Positions 8,879-17,377 of a stretch of 64,000 nt of DNA are shown piece by piece. Position numbers and translations under genes: made by a program. The DNA comes from Methylococcales bacterium (GTDB taxonomy: Bacteria > Pseudomonadota > Gammaproteobacteria > Methylococcales > Methylomonadaceae). Below the pieces are notes generated by a model. It searched no databases and was not told the DNA's origin. It saw only the letters and a program-made list of their open reading frames with translations. Where the stretch lies: NCBI GenBank assembly GCA_030949405.1, contig JAUZSN010000002.1:2156553-2220552 (forward strand). The letters are read 5' to 3'. The number at the start of each line of letters is the position of its first letter. Position 1 is the first letter of the stretch.

Positions 8879-9121
8879 ATGTGTTTAGCTGTACTAGGTC
8901 AAATAATCGCAATTTCGGGGGATGAGCCTCTTTATCGAATGGGAAAGGTCACCTTTTCGGGGATCAAAAAAGAAATCAGTCTCGCTTATTTACCCGAAGC
9001 AAAATTAAATGATTATGTCATTGTTCACGCAGGTTTTGCATTGTCTATTATTGATGAAAATGAGGCGCGTGAAAGTTTAAACGTGTTTCAAGCATTGGAA
9101 GAGTTTGAGGCAAATTTGTGA
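8879..9121 (+). CDS. hypC: [NiFe]-hydrogenase maturation chaperone HypC
   Basis: An 80-residue protein starting MCLAVLGQI, the HypC/HupF signature; Cys2 binds the Fe(CN)2CO unit being delivered to the hydrogenase large subunit. A GGATC-type ribosome site lies upstream. Its stop overlaps the GTG start of hypD, so hypC, hypD and hypE form one operon. No hydrogenase structural genes, hypA, hypB or hypF are in this window. Confidence 0.93.
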   Translation: MCLAVLGQIIAISGDEPLYRMGKVTFSGIKKEISLAYLPEAKLNDYVIVHAGFALSIIDENEARESLNVFQALEEFEANL

Positions 9122-10206
9122 AATTTGTTGATGAATATCGTAATACAGATACCGCAAAACGATGGTTAAAGGCGATTAACACGATAACCACTCGCCCATG
9201 GACGATTATGGAAGTCTGTGGGGGGCAAACACACAGTCTTATAAAATATGGGATTGACCAATTGTTGCCGAAGAACATCACGCTTATTCACGGCCCAGGT
9301 TGTCCCGTTTGTGTTACGCCGTTACATACCCTTGATAAAGCCCTCGCAATAGCGAAACAATCGAATGTTATTTTTTGCTCTTTTGGGGATATGTTACGCG
9401 TTCCAGGATCAACCGAGGATTTATTAACTTTAAAAGCGAAAGGGGCGGATATTCGTATTGTTTACTCCCCTTTAGATAGCCTTAAAATGGCACAAGATAA
9501 TCCTGATAAAAAAGTCGTTTTTTTTGGGGTGGGTTTTGAAACCACAGCCCCCACCGTTGCATTAACACTCTATCAAGCCAAACAATTAGCCTTAACTAAT
9601 TTTTCAGTTTTGGCGACTCATGTTCGCGTTCCACCTGTGATGAAAGCCTTATTGGATGATAAAGATCATTGTGTTCAAGGTTTTTTAGGGGCAGGGCATG
9701 TATGTACGATTATGGGTTATCATGAATACATTCCTTTAGCGAACGACTATAAAATTCCGATTGTGATTACAGGCTTTGAACCCGTGGATTTATTACAAGG
9801 TATTTATTTTTGCATTAAACAATTGGAATTAGGGGAATCTCAGGTTGAAAACCAATACAGTCGAGTGGTCACTCAACAAGGTAATCCATCGGCGCAGCAA
9901 TTATTGCAACAGGTTTTTACGGTGGTTGACCAGCAGTGGCGTGGATTGGGTCTAATTCCTAACAGTGGTTTAACGCTTTCGGCGGATTATCAACAGTGGA
10001 ATGCAGAAGCCCATTTTCCAGTCACCGAAATTAATACCCAAGAACCCAAAGAGTGCCGAAGTGGTGAGGTTTTAAAAGGATTATTGAAACCGAATGCGTG
10101 TCCAGAATTTGCTAAAACCTGTTACCCAGAACATCCTTTAGGAGCAACGATGGTTTCTTCTGAAGGGGCTTGTGCTGCTTATTACCGTTACCGATCTCAT
10201 GACTAA
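9118..10206 (+). CDS. hypD: [NiFe]-hydrogenase maturation protein HypD
   Basis: A 362-residue protein that, with HypC and HypE, assembles the Fe(CN)2CO cofactor. The family motifs [10 protein letters not shown] (about residue 31) and [10 protein letters not shown] (about 60) carry the reactive Cys residues, and the C-terminal CYPEHPLGA region holds iron-sulfur ligands. The start is GTG in the overlap GTGA with the hypC stop. Length is typical. Confidence 0.95.
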   Translation: MKFVDEYRNTDTAKRWLKAINTITTRPWTIMEVCGGQTHSLIKYGIDQLLPKNITLIHGPGCPVCVTPLHTLDKALAIAKQSNVIFCSFGDMLRVPGSTEDLLTLKAKGADIRIVYSPLDSLKMAQDNPDKKVVFFGVGFETTAPTVALTLYQAKQLALTNFSVLATHVRVPPVMKALLDDKDHCVQGFLGAGHVCTIMGYHEYIPLANDYKIPIVITGFEPVDLLQGIYFCIKQLELGESQVENQYSRVVTQQGNPSAQQLLQQVFTVVDQQWRGLGLIPNSGLTLSADYQQWNAEAHFPVTEINTQEPKECRSGEVLKGLLKPNACPEFAKTCYPEHPLGATMVSSEGACAAYYRYRSHD

Positions 10207-11248
10207 ATTAACTTTAAATTGTCTTTTACCACACCAACCGCAACGTATTGTGATGGCGCATGGCGGCGGTGGACGAATGATGCAACAACTCATTGATACC
10301 GTTATTCGACCTGCCTTCGATAATACTATTTTAAATCAAAAACATGATAGCGCCGTTATTAATATTGACCCATCAACCATTGCATTGACCACAGATTCTT
10401 ATGTGGTTAAGCCCTTATTTTTTTCAGGCGGCGATATTGGAAAATTAGCCGTTTGTGGAACATTGAATGATCTAGCGATGAGTGGTGCAAAGCCTTTATA
10501 TATCACCTGTTCATTGATTATTGAAGAGGGGTTTTTAATAGCGGATTTACAACGAATTCTTGAATCAATGCAGCAAGTGGCGATACAAGCAGGGGTTAAA
10601 ATCGTTACGGGGGATACCAAAGTGGTTGAACGGGGTAAAGGCGATGGTTTATATCTTAATACCGCAGGTATTGGCGTTATTGCGGATAATATTGCGATGG
10701 GAGCTAATAACATTCAATTAGGCGATCAAATTATTATTAGCAGTGATATTGCCCGTCATGGGATGGCAATCATGTTGGAACGTGAAGGCATTGATTTTGA
10801 ACATGATTTGAAAAGTGATTGCGCGGATGTTTCAGGGTTGGTACAAATTTTAATGAATCAAGGGCTTGAATTGCATTGTTTACGGGATTTAACCCGTGGG
10901 GGGCTTGCAAGTGGTTTAATTGAATTAGCCACGGATGCGACATTAAATTTTGAAATTAATGAAGAGGCGTTACCGATAGATGAAAGTGTTCAGAGTGCCT
11001 GTGAAATTTTAGGCTTTGATCCTTTATATGTTGCGAATGAAGGCTGTTTTGTTCTTTTTGTCCCCGAATTTGAAATGGAAAAAACATTAAATTGTTTACA
11101 TCAACATCCTTTAGGACGACAAGCACAGAGGATAGGCGCGGTGACGGCGATGAATAATAACAAGGGAATAGTGACCCTTAAAACCGTTCTCGGAGGCCAT
11201 CGTGTTTTAGATTTATTAAGCGGCGAACAACTCCCCCGTATTTGTTAA
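10199..11248 (+). CDS. hypE: [NiFe]-hydrogenase maturation protein HypE
   Basis: HypE dehydrates a thiocarboxamide on its own C-terminal Cys to make the cyanide ligand. The protein ends in PRIC, the required C-terminal Cys. The N-terminus has [10 protein letters not shown], typical of the AIR synthase-like ATP-binding fold, followed by LTTDSYVV. I choose the ATG at 10199, which overlaps the end of hypD by 8 bp; a GTG 27 bases earlier is in frame but lies deeper in hypD. The protein is then 349 residues, a normal length. Confidence 0.95.
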   Translation: MTKLTLNCLLPHQPQRIVMAHGGGGRMMQQLIDTVIRPAFDNTILNQKHDSAVINIDPSTIALTTDSYVVKPLFFSGGDIGKLAVCGTLNDLAMSGAKPLYITCSLIIEEGFLIADLQRILESMQQVAIQAGVKIVTGDTKVVERGKGDGLYLNTAGIGVIADNIAMGANNIQLGDQIIISSDIARHGMAIMLEREGIDFEHDLKSDCADVSGLVQILMNQGLELHCLRDLTRGGLASGLIELATDATLNFEINEEALPIDESVQSACEILGFDPLYVANEGCFVLFVPEFEMEKTLNCLHQHPLGRQAQRIGAVTAMNNNKGIVTLKTVLGGHRVLDLLSGEQLPRIC

Positions 11249-11280
11249 TGATAGCGACTTTAAAAAAATGATAATCACTT

Positions 11281-13230
11281 ATGTTTAATACGAACCAACA
11301 GCAAATTTTTCAACAAATAAAAGCAAAGATCCTCCATTTAACGGAACAACAAATTTTTGATAGCGCGAAAAATAAACACGCCAAAACATTGTCTACATCG
11401 GAGCTTATCGAATTTTTACAGGTCAGTAATGCACTTTACAGAAGTGGTGAGCCTTTAATAAGCGATGCGGATTATGATTTTATTTTTTTAGCCGAACTTA
11501 AAAACCGTGAGCCTCAGCATGAACTGATTAATCAAGTAGAACCTGAGCCACCTACCGCTCAAAAAACAGTGATTTTGCCTGAAAAAATGCTGTCTACTGA
11601 GAAAGCCTATCATTTAGAAGACATAAAACGCTGGTTAAAGCGAATTGAAAAATCCGCGTTAAGTCTTAATAAATCGGTTGATAAATTGGTGTTTAGAGTT
11701 ACGCCTAAGCTGGATGGTTATGCTGCTTATGATGATGGTCAAACATTATATACGCGGGGCGATGGCACAAAAGGGACGGATATAACTCGTGCGGTTACGC
11801 GTGGACTGCAAGTGGCTAATCAAGGAAAACGAGGCTTAGGGGCGGGTGAAATCGTTATTAGTAAAACGTATTTTAAAGAAAAATTAGCGGAACAATTTGA
11901 TAATAGTCGTAATTTTCAAGCCAGTATTATTAAAGAGAAAGCGTTAAGTCCTCATGCGGAATTGGCGATAAAATCAGGCGCGGCGGTCTTTTTTCCTTTT
12001 CGTCTTTTACCTGATTGGCAGGGAGATTCGGTTTCACTCTTAAAAAACTTTGATTGTATTAGTAACGATATTTGGCATCAAACTGATTATGACGTTGATG
12101 GCATCGTTTTAGAAGTCACGGATACGGATATAAAGCAGGCGATGGGGGCAACACGGCATCATCATCGTTGGCAAATTGCGTATAAAGAAAATCGGGCGAC
12201 GGCTGAGGTTAAAGTGTTAAGAGTTACGCCGCAAACATCACGTTCAGGGCGGATTACTCCTGTTGCTGAATTAGAACCTGTACGGTTAAGCGGGGCATTA
12301 TTACAACGTGCAACGGTTCATCATTATAAAATGGTTCTGGATAAAGGCATTGGCGAAGGTGCGATTATTGAGCTTGCGCGTAGTGGTGAAGTTATTCCCA
12401 AAATTGAAAAGGTTTTAAAGTCGGTCGTGCCACAAATTCCTAAAACCTGCCCCAGTTGTGAGCATGATTTAATCTGGGAGGGGGATTTTTTGATGTGTAC
12501 GAATCATTTAACGTGTTCGGCACAACTGACAAATACAATGGAATATTTTTTTAAAACGTTGGGAAATAATGATGGTTTGGGTTCTGCGACGATTTCAAAA
12601 TTATATGACCATAATATTAATACGATTGCCGATATTTACGCCTTAAAAGCAGATGAATTTGAAGCCTTTGGTTTTGGTGCGAAGCAGTCTTCAAATTTAG
12701 TTGAGCAGCTTCTTAGAAGTCGCACTGAAATAATAGAGGATTGGCGTTTTTTAGCAGCCTTTGGAATTTTTAGAATGGGGCGGGGAAATTGTGAAAAGTT
12801 ATTAACCCATTATTCCTTATTAGATTTATTTACGTTAACGGAACAGGATATTATCCGTGTTGAAGGTTTTGCTGAAAAAACGGCAACGGTTGTTATTCAA
12901 GAGTTAGTAAAAATTAAACCGTTATTTGATATTATTTACGGGTTAAATTTTAGTTTACAACGCAGTGAAATTGTCACGGTTATTGAAGGTGAGTCGCTCG
13001 TACTTGCAGGGAAAACGGTTGTTTTTACAGGGGCTATGCAGCAAGGTTCGCGTGATGAAATGAAAAAACAAGCCAAGGCTTTAGGGGCAAAAGTTGGGAG
13101 TACGGTCACAGGGAAGACAGATTGGCTGATTGTGGGTGAAAAAGTAGGGGCGAGTAAATTAAAAGCGGCGGAAGAAAAAGGTGTGATTATTTTAACGGAA
13201 GCGGTTTATTTAGAGCAACTTGAAAACTAG
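11281..13230 (+). CDS. Divergent NAD+-dependent DNA ligase (LigA-like)
   Basis: A 649-residue protein with the full LigA domain order: an N-terminal Ia domain (PLISDADYDFIF near residue 58), the adenylation domain with the nucleophile Lys in TPKLDG (about 140) and TRGDGTKGTDIT, the OB fold, a four-Cys zinc finger (CPSC and CTNHLTC, about 395-420), helix-hairpin-helix repeats and a C-terminal BRCT domain (VFTGAMQQGSR... to VYLEQ). Several blocks differ from the housekeeping LigA consensus, for example YKENRATAEV where IAYKFPA-type sequence is usual. It may be a second ligase beside a standard ligA elsewhere. It starts 32 bp after hypE, with no functional link known. Confidence 0.85.
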   Translation: MFNTNQQQIFQQIKAKILHLTEQQIFDSAKNKHAKTLSTSELIEFLQVSNALYRSGEPLISDADYDFIFLAELKNREPQHELINQVEPEPPTAQKTVILPEKMLSTEKAYHLEDIKRWLKRIEKSALSLNKSVDKLVFRVTPKLDGYAAYDDGQTLYTRGDGTKGTDITRAVTRGLQVANQGKRGLGAGEIVISKTYFKEKLAEQFDNSRNFQASIIKEKALSPHAELAIKSGAAVFFPFRLLPDWQGDSVSLLKNFDCISNDIWHQTDYDVDGIVLEVTDTDIKQAMGATRHHHRWQIAYKENRATAEVKVLRVTPQTSRSGRITPVAELEPVRLSGALLQRATVHHYKMVLDKGIGEGAIIELARSGEVIPKIEKVLKSVVPQIPKTCPSCEHDLIWEGDFLMCTNHLTCSAQLTNTMEYFFKTLGNNDGLGSATISKLYDHNINTIADIYALKADEFEAFGFGAKQSSNLVEQLLRSRTEIIEDWRFLAAFGIFRMGRGNCEKLLTHYSLLDLFTLTEQDIIRVEGFAEKTATVVIQELVKIKPLFDIIYGLNFSLQRSEIVTVIEGESLVLAGKTVVFTGAMQQGSRDEMKKQAKALGAKVGSTVTGKTDWLIVGEKVGASKLKAAEEKGVIILTEAVYLEQLEN

Positions 13231-13332
13231 TTTCTAGGGGGATTATTTTTTACAATGGGGGGTAATTCAGCATTCATTTTTAATTAATCGGGCTTCTTCA
13301 TTGCGAGGTGGGGTGGCTACCTGACTTAAGTT

Positions 13333-14025
13333 TCAATCTGCCCAATTTGTAAAGTAGTTCTTTTGAATGCAAAAATTATACATACCTTGCTTAGTAAGTT
13401 CTCGATGAATACTACAACGTATAATTACACCATTATCAATATTAAGTGCATTTAAAGGTTGTGTTACAACACTTTCAATGTGAGCAAATTCAACCTCACT
13501 TTTATTTGAAAAATAATTTCCAGAAAACGCACACTGTGTAATATCGTATGCTGCTATACGTTGACTTTTAAGAAGTGGACGGTTATTTCTAATGTCTTCA
13601 AGAAAAATATCTTTTAAATCTCTAACTTTAGCAAGATTTATTATTCTTTCGTATGCTTGCATTGCAACATTCAAGTACTGTTTAGTTTTGCCGTTGGAAA
13701 ATGCTATTCTGGCATCAATGAAAGCTCGAAGTGTAGGGCCTGAAATATGTTCTTCTCCTGCAATTTCAATGATTTCGGCGGGCGATATTATACTTGGTAA
13801 ATTAATGGTCTTTCAGCACCTGAATTTCCTGTTCTTAGAATTGTTGATAGACCGTTAATTTTAATATAAGGAATTCCATTTACGCAAAATTTTGTATTTA
13901 CAAAGAAAGCGTTAACAATTGCCGTAATATGCCCATGACTTAATATCCCCGTGGTAACATTAGCAATATGATTAAGTTCTGGTCTATCAACTAAATCGTT
14001 TAATTGATGGTAGATTATCTGTCAT
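13333..14025 (-). pseudogene. HNH-like protein gene with two frameshifts
   Basis: Reading the minus strand from an ATG at 14025 gives MTDNLPSI, then a frame change to NDLVDRPELNHIANV and onward, then a second frame change near 13810 into a frame that runs to a stop at 13333. The C-terminal part contains FAHIESV followed by NALNIDNGVIIRCSIHREL, which resembles the His-Asn-His layout of HNH nucleases but lacks the usual zinc CxxC pairs. Its start overlaps the stop of the J-domain gene upstream (ATGA), so the two were once translationally coupled. The full protein would have been about 230 residues. Function beyond a possible nuclease is unknown. Confidence 0.6.
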
Positions 14026-14447
14026 GCTTTACCAACCATTCTGTTATAAATTTTATTTATTTTCTGCATGACCTCATCATAATCAAGCGAATTATCCCCA
14101 ATATTTTTATCTGGGTGAAATATTTTTTGAAATTTTGTTTTCCATTCTTTCGCAGCATTTTTATCTATGTAGTGTTTCTTTTTAATACCTAATTCTTCAT
14201 CAAAAATATTTCCTTGATGTTTTAGTATTAGGAAAGCAAACTTATGTTTCTCTGATTTAAAAAATTGCTCATCAGACTGATATTTTAGTATTTTTTGAAA
14301 TGCCTTAACTACTTTCAAAAGATTATCTTTTGTCTCTATGTTTAATAAACCTTTAAGGTCAGTATCATTGATAACTTCATCTTTTAAACTATCGTATTTA
14401 TTTTTTAAATCACTTTCAGGAACGGAAAGCCAAAAATACTTATTCAT
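14022..14447 (-). CDS. J-domain-like small protein
   Basis: A 141-residue protein. The first 90 residues are not recognisable. Residues 92-140 look like a J domain: a charged helix (KNAAKEWKTKFQKIF), the HPD tripeptide in FHPDKN, then a second helix (YDEVMQKINKIYNRM). J domains stimulate Hsp70/DnaK ATPase activity. It directly precedes and overlaps the broken HNH-like gene. The pair sits in a decayed region and might be the remnant of a defence or stress cassette; that is inference. Confidence 0.6.
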   Translation of the reverse strand: MNKYFWLSVPESDLKNKYDSLKDEVINDTDLKGLLNIETKDNLLKVVKAFQKILKYQSDEQFFKSEKHKFAFLILKHQGNIFDEELGIKKKHYIDKNAAKEWKTKFQKIFHPDKNIGDNSLDYDEVMQKINKIYNRMVGKA

Positions 14448-14693
14448 TATGATTTTCCTTAGTTAGTGAGATTGTTGAATGTTATTTTGAAACTTAACGC
14501 TAAAATTAAGCAGTGGATAAAATAGACGTAGATTTTATGTCTTTTTAAAAAGACATGACGCTTTTAGAAAGTGGTGCTATAGGTTTGAGTGAGGTACGAA
14601 CCTCAACATTTTTTAACGTTAAGACCGTTAAAAAGGTAACACAATATATATTAAATAATTGTTGGAGTTCGTATCTCACTCCAACCTACCGTG

Positions 14694-14865
14694 CTAAATA
14701 ATTAATTTAAGTAGTTTATTAGAAACGGGTGTAAAAACATATTTACCAGAAAGATCCCATAATTCGTCCGCACTCTCTTTAGCTAATAACCCCAGAGTAA
14801 TTAAACCCATTGCATGTTCACCATCTATTTTTCAACTCTAGCTTGATGCCTTGCTTGTATTAGCT
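14694..14865 (-). pseudogene. Short open remnant of an unknown gene
   Basis: An open minus-strand stretch without a start codon, reading ARVEKIDGEHAMGLITLG and on through LLAKESADELWDLSGKY to a stop at 14694. Its codon use looks coding, but the upstream sequence is closed by a stop. I do not recognise the family; it is probably the C-terminal end of a lost gene. Confidence 0.3.
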
Positions 14866-15077
14866 AGTGTATTAATCAGTATTGGAAGTAACGCAGTGGG
14901 AGAAGCGTGTTGGTAAACTCATAGTAAATAATGAGCTTGATAAATTTTCTACTTTTGACTCTTTTTTCATATAGATTTTTGAGGTAGCCTAACAATTGAT
15001 TGGTTTTTCCCGAATAACCCGACATGGCTAAAAATTCAGGTAACCTTTGCCCATTTTTAATTTTTTCAGAGCATGTA

Positions 15078-15108
15078 CTGGGTTTCGCTACTGCTCTACC
15101 CAGCCTAC
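15078..15108. repeat. Dispersed palindromic repeat, copy 1
   Basis: CTGGGTTTCGC...GCTCTACCCAG is an imperfect palindrome. It recurs at 41106-41135 with the same flank (CAGCCTA). REP-like; both copies are intergenic. Confidence 0.55.
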
Positions 15109-15146
15109 AAATTGATTTTTATCTTATAGATGATTTTCAGACACTA

Positions 15147-15359
15147 TTAATCGCTTATTCCTTCTTTCAGCGATAACGTTTCTACCCGACCATCGACTTC
15201 AATGATAAGTTTTTCTTCTCTTGATAACCAACCAATAGCACGTTGAAGATCATTTTTAGAAATACCCGTTTCTTTTATAATCCGTGAAGGACTCGCAGAT
15301 TTATTTTTATCTAAGTAAGCCCATAGTTTCCCCGCTGCTTTTCCAATTGTTTTTGACAT
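15147..15359 (-). CDS. Small winged helix-turn-helix protein
   Basis: A 70-residue protein that is almost entirely one winged helix: GKAAGKLWAYLDKNKSAS, then SRIIKETGISKNDLQRAIGW as the helix-turn-helix, then the wing (KLIIEVDGRVETLSL). It matches small DUF-type winged-helix proteins that pack against DNA or other proteins. It starts 5 bp after minE on the same strand, so it is likely the last gene of the minCDE operon. A role with the Min system is not established. Confidence 0.75.
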   Translation of the reverse strand: MSKTIGKAAGKLWAYLDKNKSASPSRIIKETGISKNDLQRAIGWLSREEKLIIEVDGRVETLSLKEGISD

Positions 15360-15364
15360 AGTGA

Positions 15365-15655
15365 TTACCTTTCGTTTTTAGTTGAAATAATTTTTTTTGA
15401 TGGTTCTTCATCGGGAAAAATAACGTTAATTTCTAACGTTTCTCTTTCGTCATCTTGATCTAAATTAACAAAAATACTGGTTTCTGGAACCTTGAAATAT
15501 TTTTGGATCACTTCCATTAGTTCTTGTTTTAATTTAGGAAGGTAGGCAGGTTGACTTAATGACGCGCGTTCATGAGCGACTAAAATTTGCAATCGTTCTT
15601 TTGCAATAGAAGCCGATGAAGGTTTGGCATTTTTGAAGAAGTCTAATAAGCGCAT
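15365..15655 (-). CDS. minE: Cell division topological factor MinE
   Basis: 96 residues. The N-terminal helix MRLLDFF and SSASIAKERLQILVAHERA form the MinD-binding, membrane-contacting half; the remainder is the dimerisation domain. MinE drives release of MinD from the membrane and so restricts MinC inhibition to the poles. It abuts minD directly. Confidence 0.95.
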   Translation of the reverse strand: MRLLDFFKNAKPSSASIAKERLQILVAHERASLSQPAYLPKLKQELMEVIQKYFKVPETSIFVNLDQDDERETLEINVIFPDEEPSKKIISTKNER

Positions 15656-16467
15656 TATTTCCCCCTAAAAAATTTATCAAATAGTCCTTTTTTTTCTTTT
15701 GTAAGAAACCGATGCGGTTTATCATCACCCAAATAACGCGCTACAATATCCATATAAGCCTGACCCGCATTACTTTTTTCATCCAAAATCACAGGAATAC
15801 CTGAGTTGGACGCATTTAAAACGGATCTGGATTCAGGAATAACGCCCAATAAAGGCAGGGATAATATTTCTTGAACATCATCAACGCTTAACATTTCCCC
15901 TAAATCAACTCTCTCAGGTGAATAGCGTGATAATAATAAATATTCTTTTATCGGTTCACGGCCTTCTTCAGCGCGTAAGGATTTACTGGCTAAGACCCCT
16001 AACATTCTATCGGCATCTCTAACGGATGAAACTTCAGGGTTCGTGACGACAAAAGCATCATCGGCAAAATACATTGCATAATAAGCCCCAAGCTCGATTC
16101 CTGCGGGGGAGTCGCAAATAATATATTTAAAGTCCTTGGAGAGTTCCGTTAATATTTTTTCGACCCCTTCTTTTGTCAGCGCGTCTTTATCGCGAGTTTG
16201 AGAGGCGGGTAAAATGGATAATAAATTGCAACGTTTATCACGAATTAAGGCTTGATTTAAAGTGGCTTCGCCATTAATGACATTAATGAAGTCATAAATA
16301 ACTCGACGTTCACAACCCATAATCAAATCTAAATTACGCAGCCCCACGTCAAAATCAATCACCGCTGTTTTAAGGCCTTTTTTTGCAAGTCCCATTGCAA
16401 TTGCCGCACTTGTTGTTGTTTTTCCTACGCCACCTTTACCTGATGTAACGACGATGATTCTGGCCAA
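15655..16467 (-). CDS. minD: Septum site-determining ATPase MinD
   Basis: 270 residues. The deviant Walker A GKGGVGKTT is at residues 10-18, VIDFDVGLRNLD follows, and the C-terminal helix KKGLFDKFFRGK is the amphipathic membrane anchor. ATP-bound MinD recruits MinC to the membrane. It lies between minC (25 bp gap) and minE (1 bp overlap). Confidence 0.96.
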   Translation of the reverse strand: MARIIVVTSGKGGVGKTTTSAAIAMGLAKKGLKTAVIDFDVGLRNLDLIMGCERRVIYDFINVINGEATLNQALIRDKRCNLLSILPASQTRDKDALTKEGVEKILTELSKDFKYIICDSPAGIELGAYYAMYFADDAFVVTNPEVSSVRDADRMLGVLASKSLRAEEGREPIKEYLLLSRYSPERVDLGEMLSVDDVQEILSLPLLGVIPESRSVLNASNSGIPVILDEKSNAGQAYMDIVARYLGDDKPHRFLTKEKKGLFDKFFRGK

Positions 16468-16492
16468 TGTTTTATCCTCTAAAAACGTTACG

Positions 16493-17218
16493 TTATAAGG
16501 GTTGAATAATTAATGATTTTTTTTGTAAAAAAATCTGTACCGCTTTGTTCGCTATGACGGTCTCTAAATCATCTCTAACACGGTAGTTACCTGCAATTGA
16601 GATGAGTTCAGGCTGTAAGTCGCTGCAAAAAATACGACTATGAATATTTCCCTGTACACCCGCTAAAGCACGACCTCGTAATGAGGCGTAAATATGAATA
16701 CTCCCTTCGGCCATAACTTCGGCCCCTGCACTCACTTGCGCTAAAATAGTTAAATCCCCTTTAGAATAAATACGCTGTCCTGAGCGAACAGGCGAGGTGA
16801 TTAATTTATTTTCAATCGCTTCTATTTGGGGGGGCGATGTTTCATTATTGGACGGAGGTTGGCTGGCAAGCTTTAAGTTATTAAGTAACCGTACCGATAA
16901 AAGAGGGAGTCCAAGATTCGTTGCGGTTTCGTGTTGTTTAGAGGTTCCACCTTGTACACCGATGGGAAATAACTGTAATTGCCGTAAAGTTTCAATCAAT
17001 GTTTGTATGTCAAGGTATTGAGTGATGGCTAAGTTTAAATCAATAATCAGGGGCGAGTGTTTAAAAAAATCAGGGGCTTGTGAAATTTTTTCATGCAGTT
17101 CTTTTTTTATTTCAAGCAAACTATCACTGTTCAACACGAGTACAGGGATATTAAAAGAACTACTCTTAAATTCTAATGTCGTTTTAGAAACGATGTGAAG
17201 CGGAGTGGTTGCTAACAT
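16493..17218 (-). CDS. minC: Septum site-determining inhibitor MinC
   Basis: 241 residues. The C-terminal half is the MinC beta-helix (GQRIYSKGDLTILAQVSAGA, then GSIHIYASLRGRALAG), which binds MinD and septal FtsZ; the N-terminal half inhibits FtsZ polymers. First gene of the minCDE operon. The 159 bp between it and the EF-G gene hold an inverted repeat. Confidence 0.93.
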   Translation of the reverse strand: MLATTPLHIVSKTTLEFKSSSFNIPVLVLNSDSLLEIKKELHEKISQAPDFFKHSPLIIDLNLAITQYLDIQTLIETLRQLQLFPIGVQGGTSKQHETATNLGLPLLSVRLLNNLKLASQPPSNNETSPPQIEAIENKLITSPVRSGQRIYSKGDLTILAQVSAGAEVMAEGSIHIYASLRGRALAGVQGNIHSRIFCSDLQPELISIAGNYRVRDDLETVIANKAVQIFLQKKSLIIQPL

Positions 17219-17324
17219 TTTATAAGTGATGGTTTTAGTGAAATGTTAAAATGATTTTATCACCGCTAACAAAAAAAATCATCGCTCTAGGTTAAATAAT
17301 CTAGTTTTATGAGGAGACTAGAGG

Positions 17325-17352
17325 GTAGAGACGTGAAGAATCACGCCTCTAC
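17325..17352. repeat. Intergenic inverted repeat
   Basis: GTAGAGACGTGA / TCACGCCTCTAC with a 4-nt loop (one mismatch). No T run follows on either strand, so it is not a classical terminator; more like a REP-type palindrome between the EF-G gene and minC. Confidence 0.5.
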
Positions 17353-17377
17353 TGTTCTATAATTTAGAGGTAATAAC

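Larger units (their letters stand above)
14448..15146. other. Decayed intergenic stretch with small palindromes
   Basis: About 700 bp with no intact gene. It holds the palindromes TGAGGTACGAACCTCA near 14590 and GTTGGAGT...ACTCCAAC at 14661-14685, a 57-codon minus-strand remnant at 14694-14865, and a dispersed repeat at 15078-15108. The remainder shows nothing that I can name. Confidence 0.5.

Noticed and set aside
9048..9281. Minus-strand frame across hypC/hypD
   Set aside because: Antisense to two clear genes with no coding features of its own.
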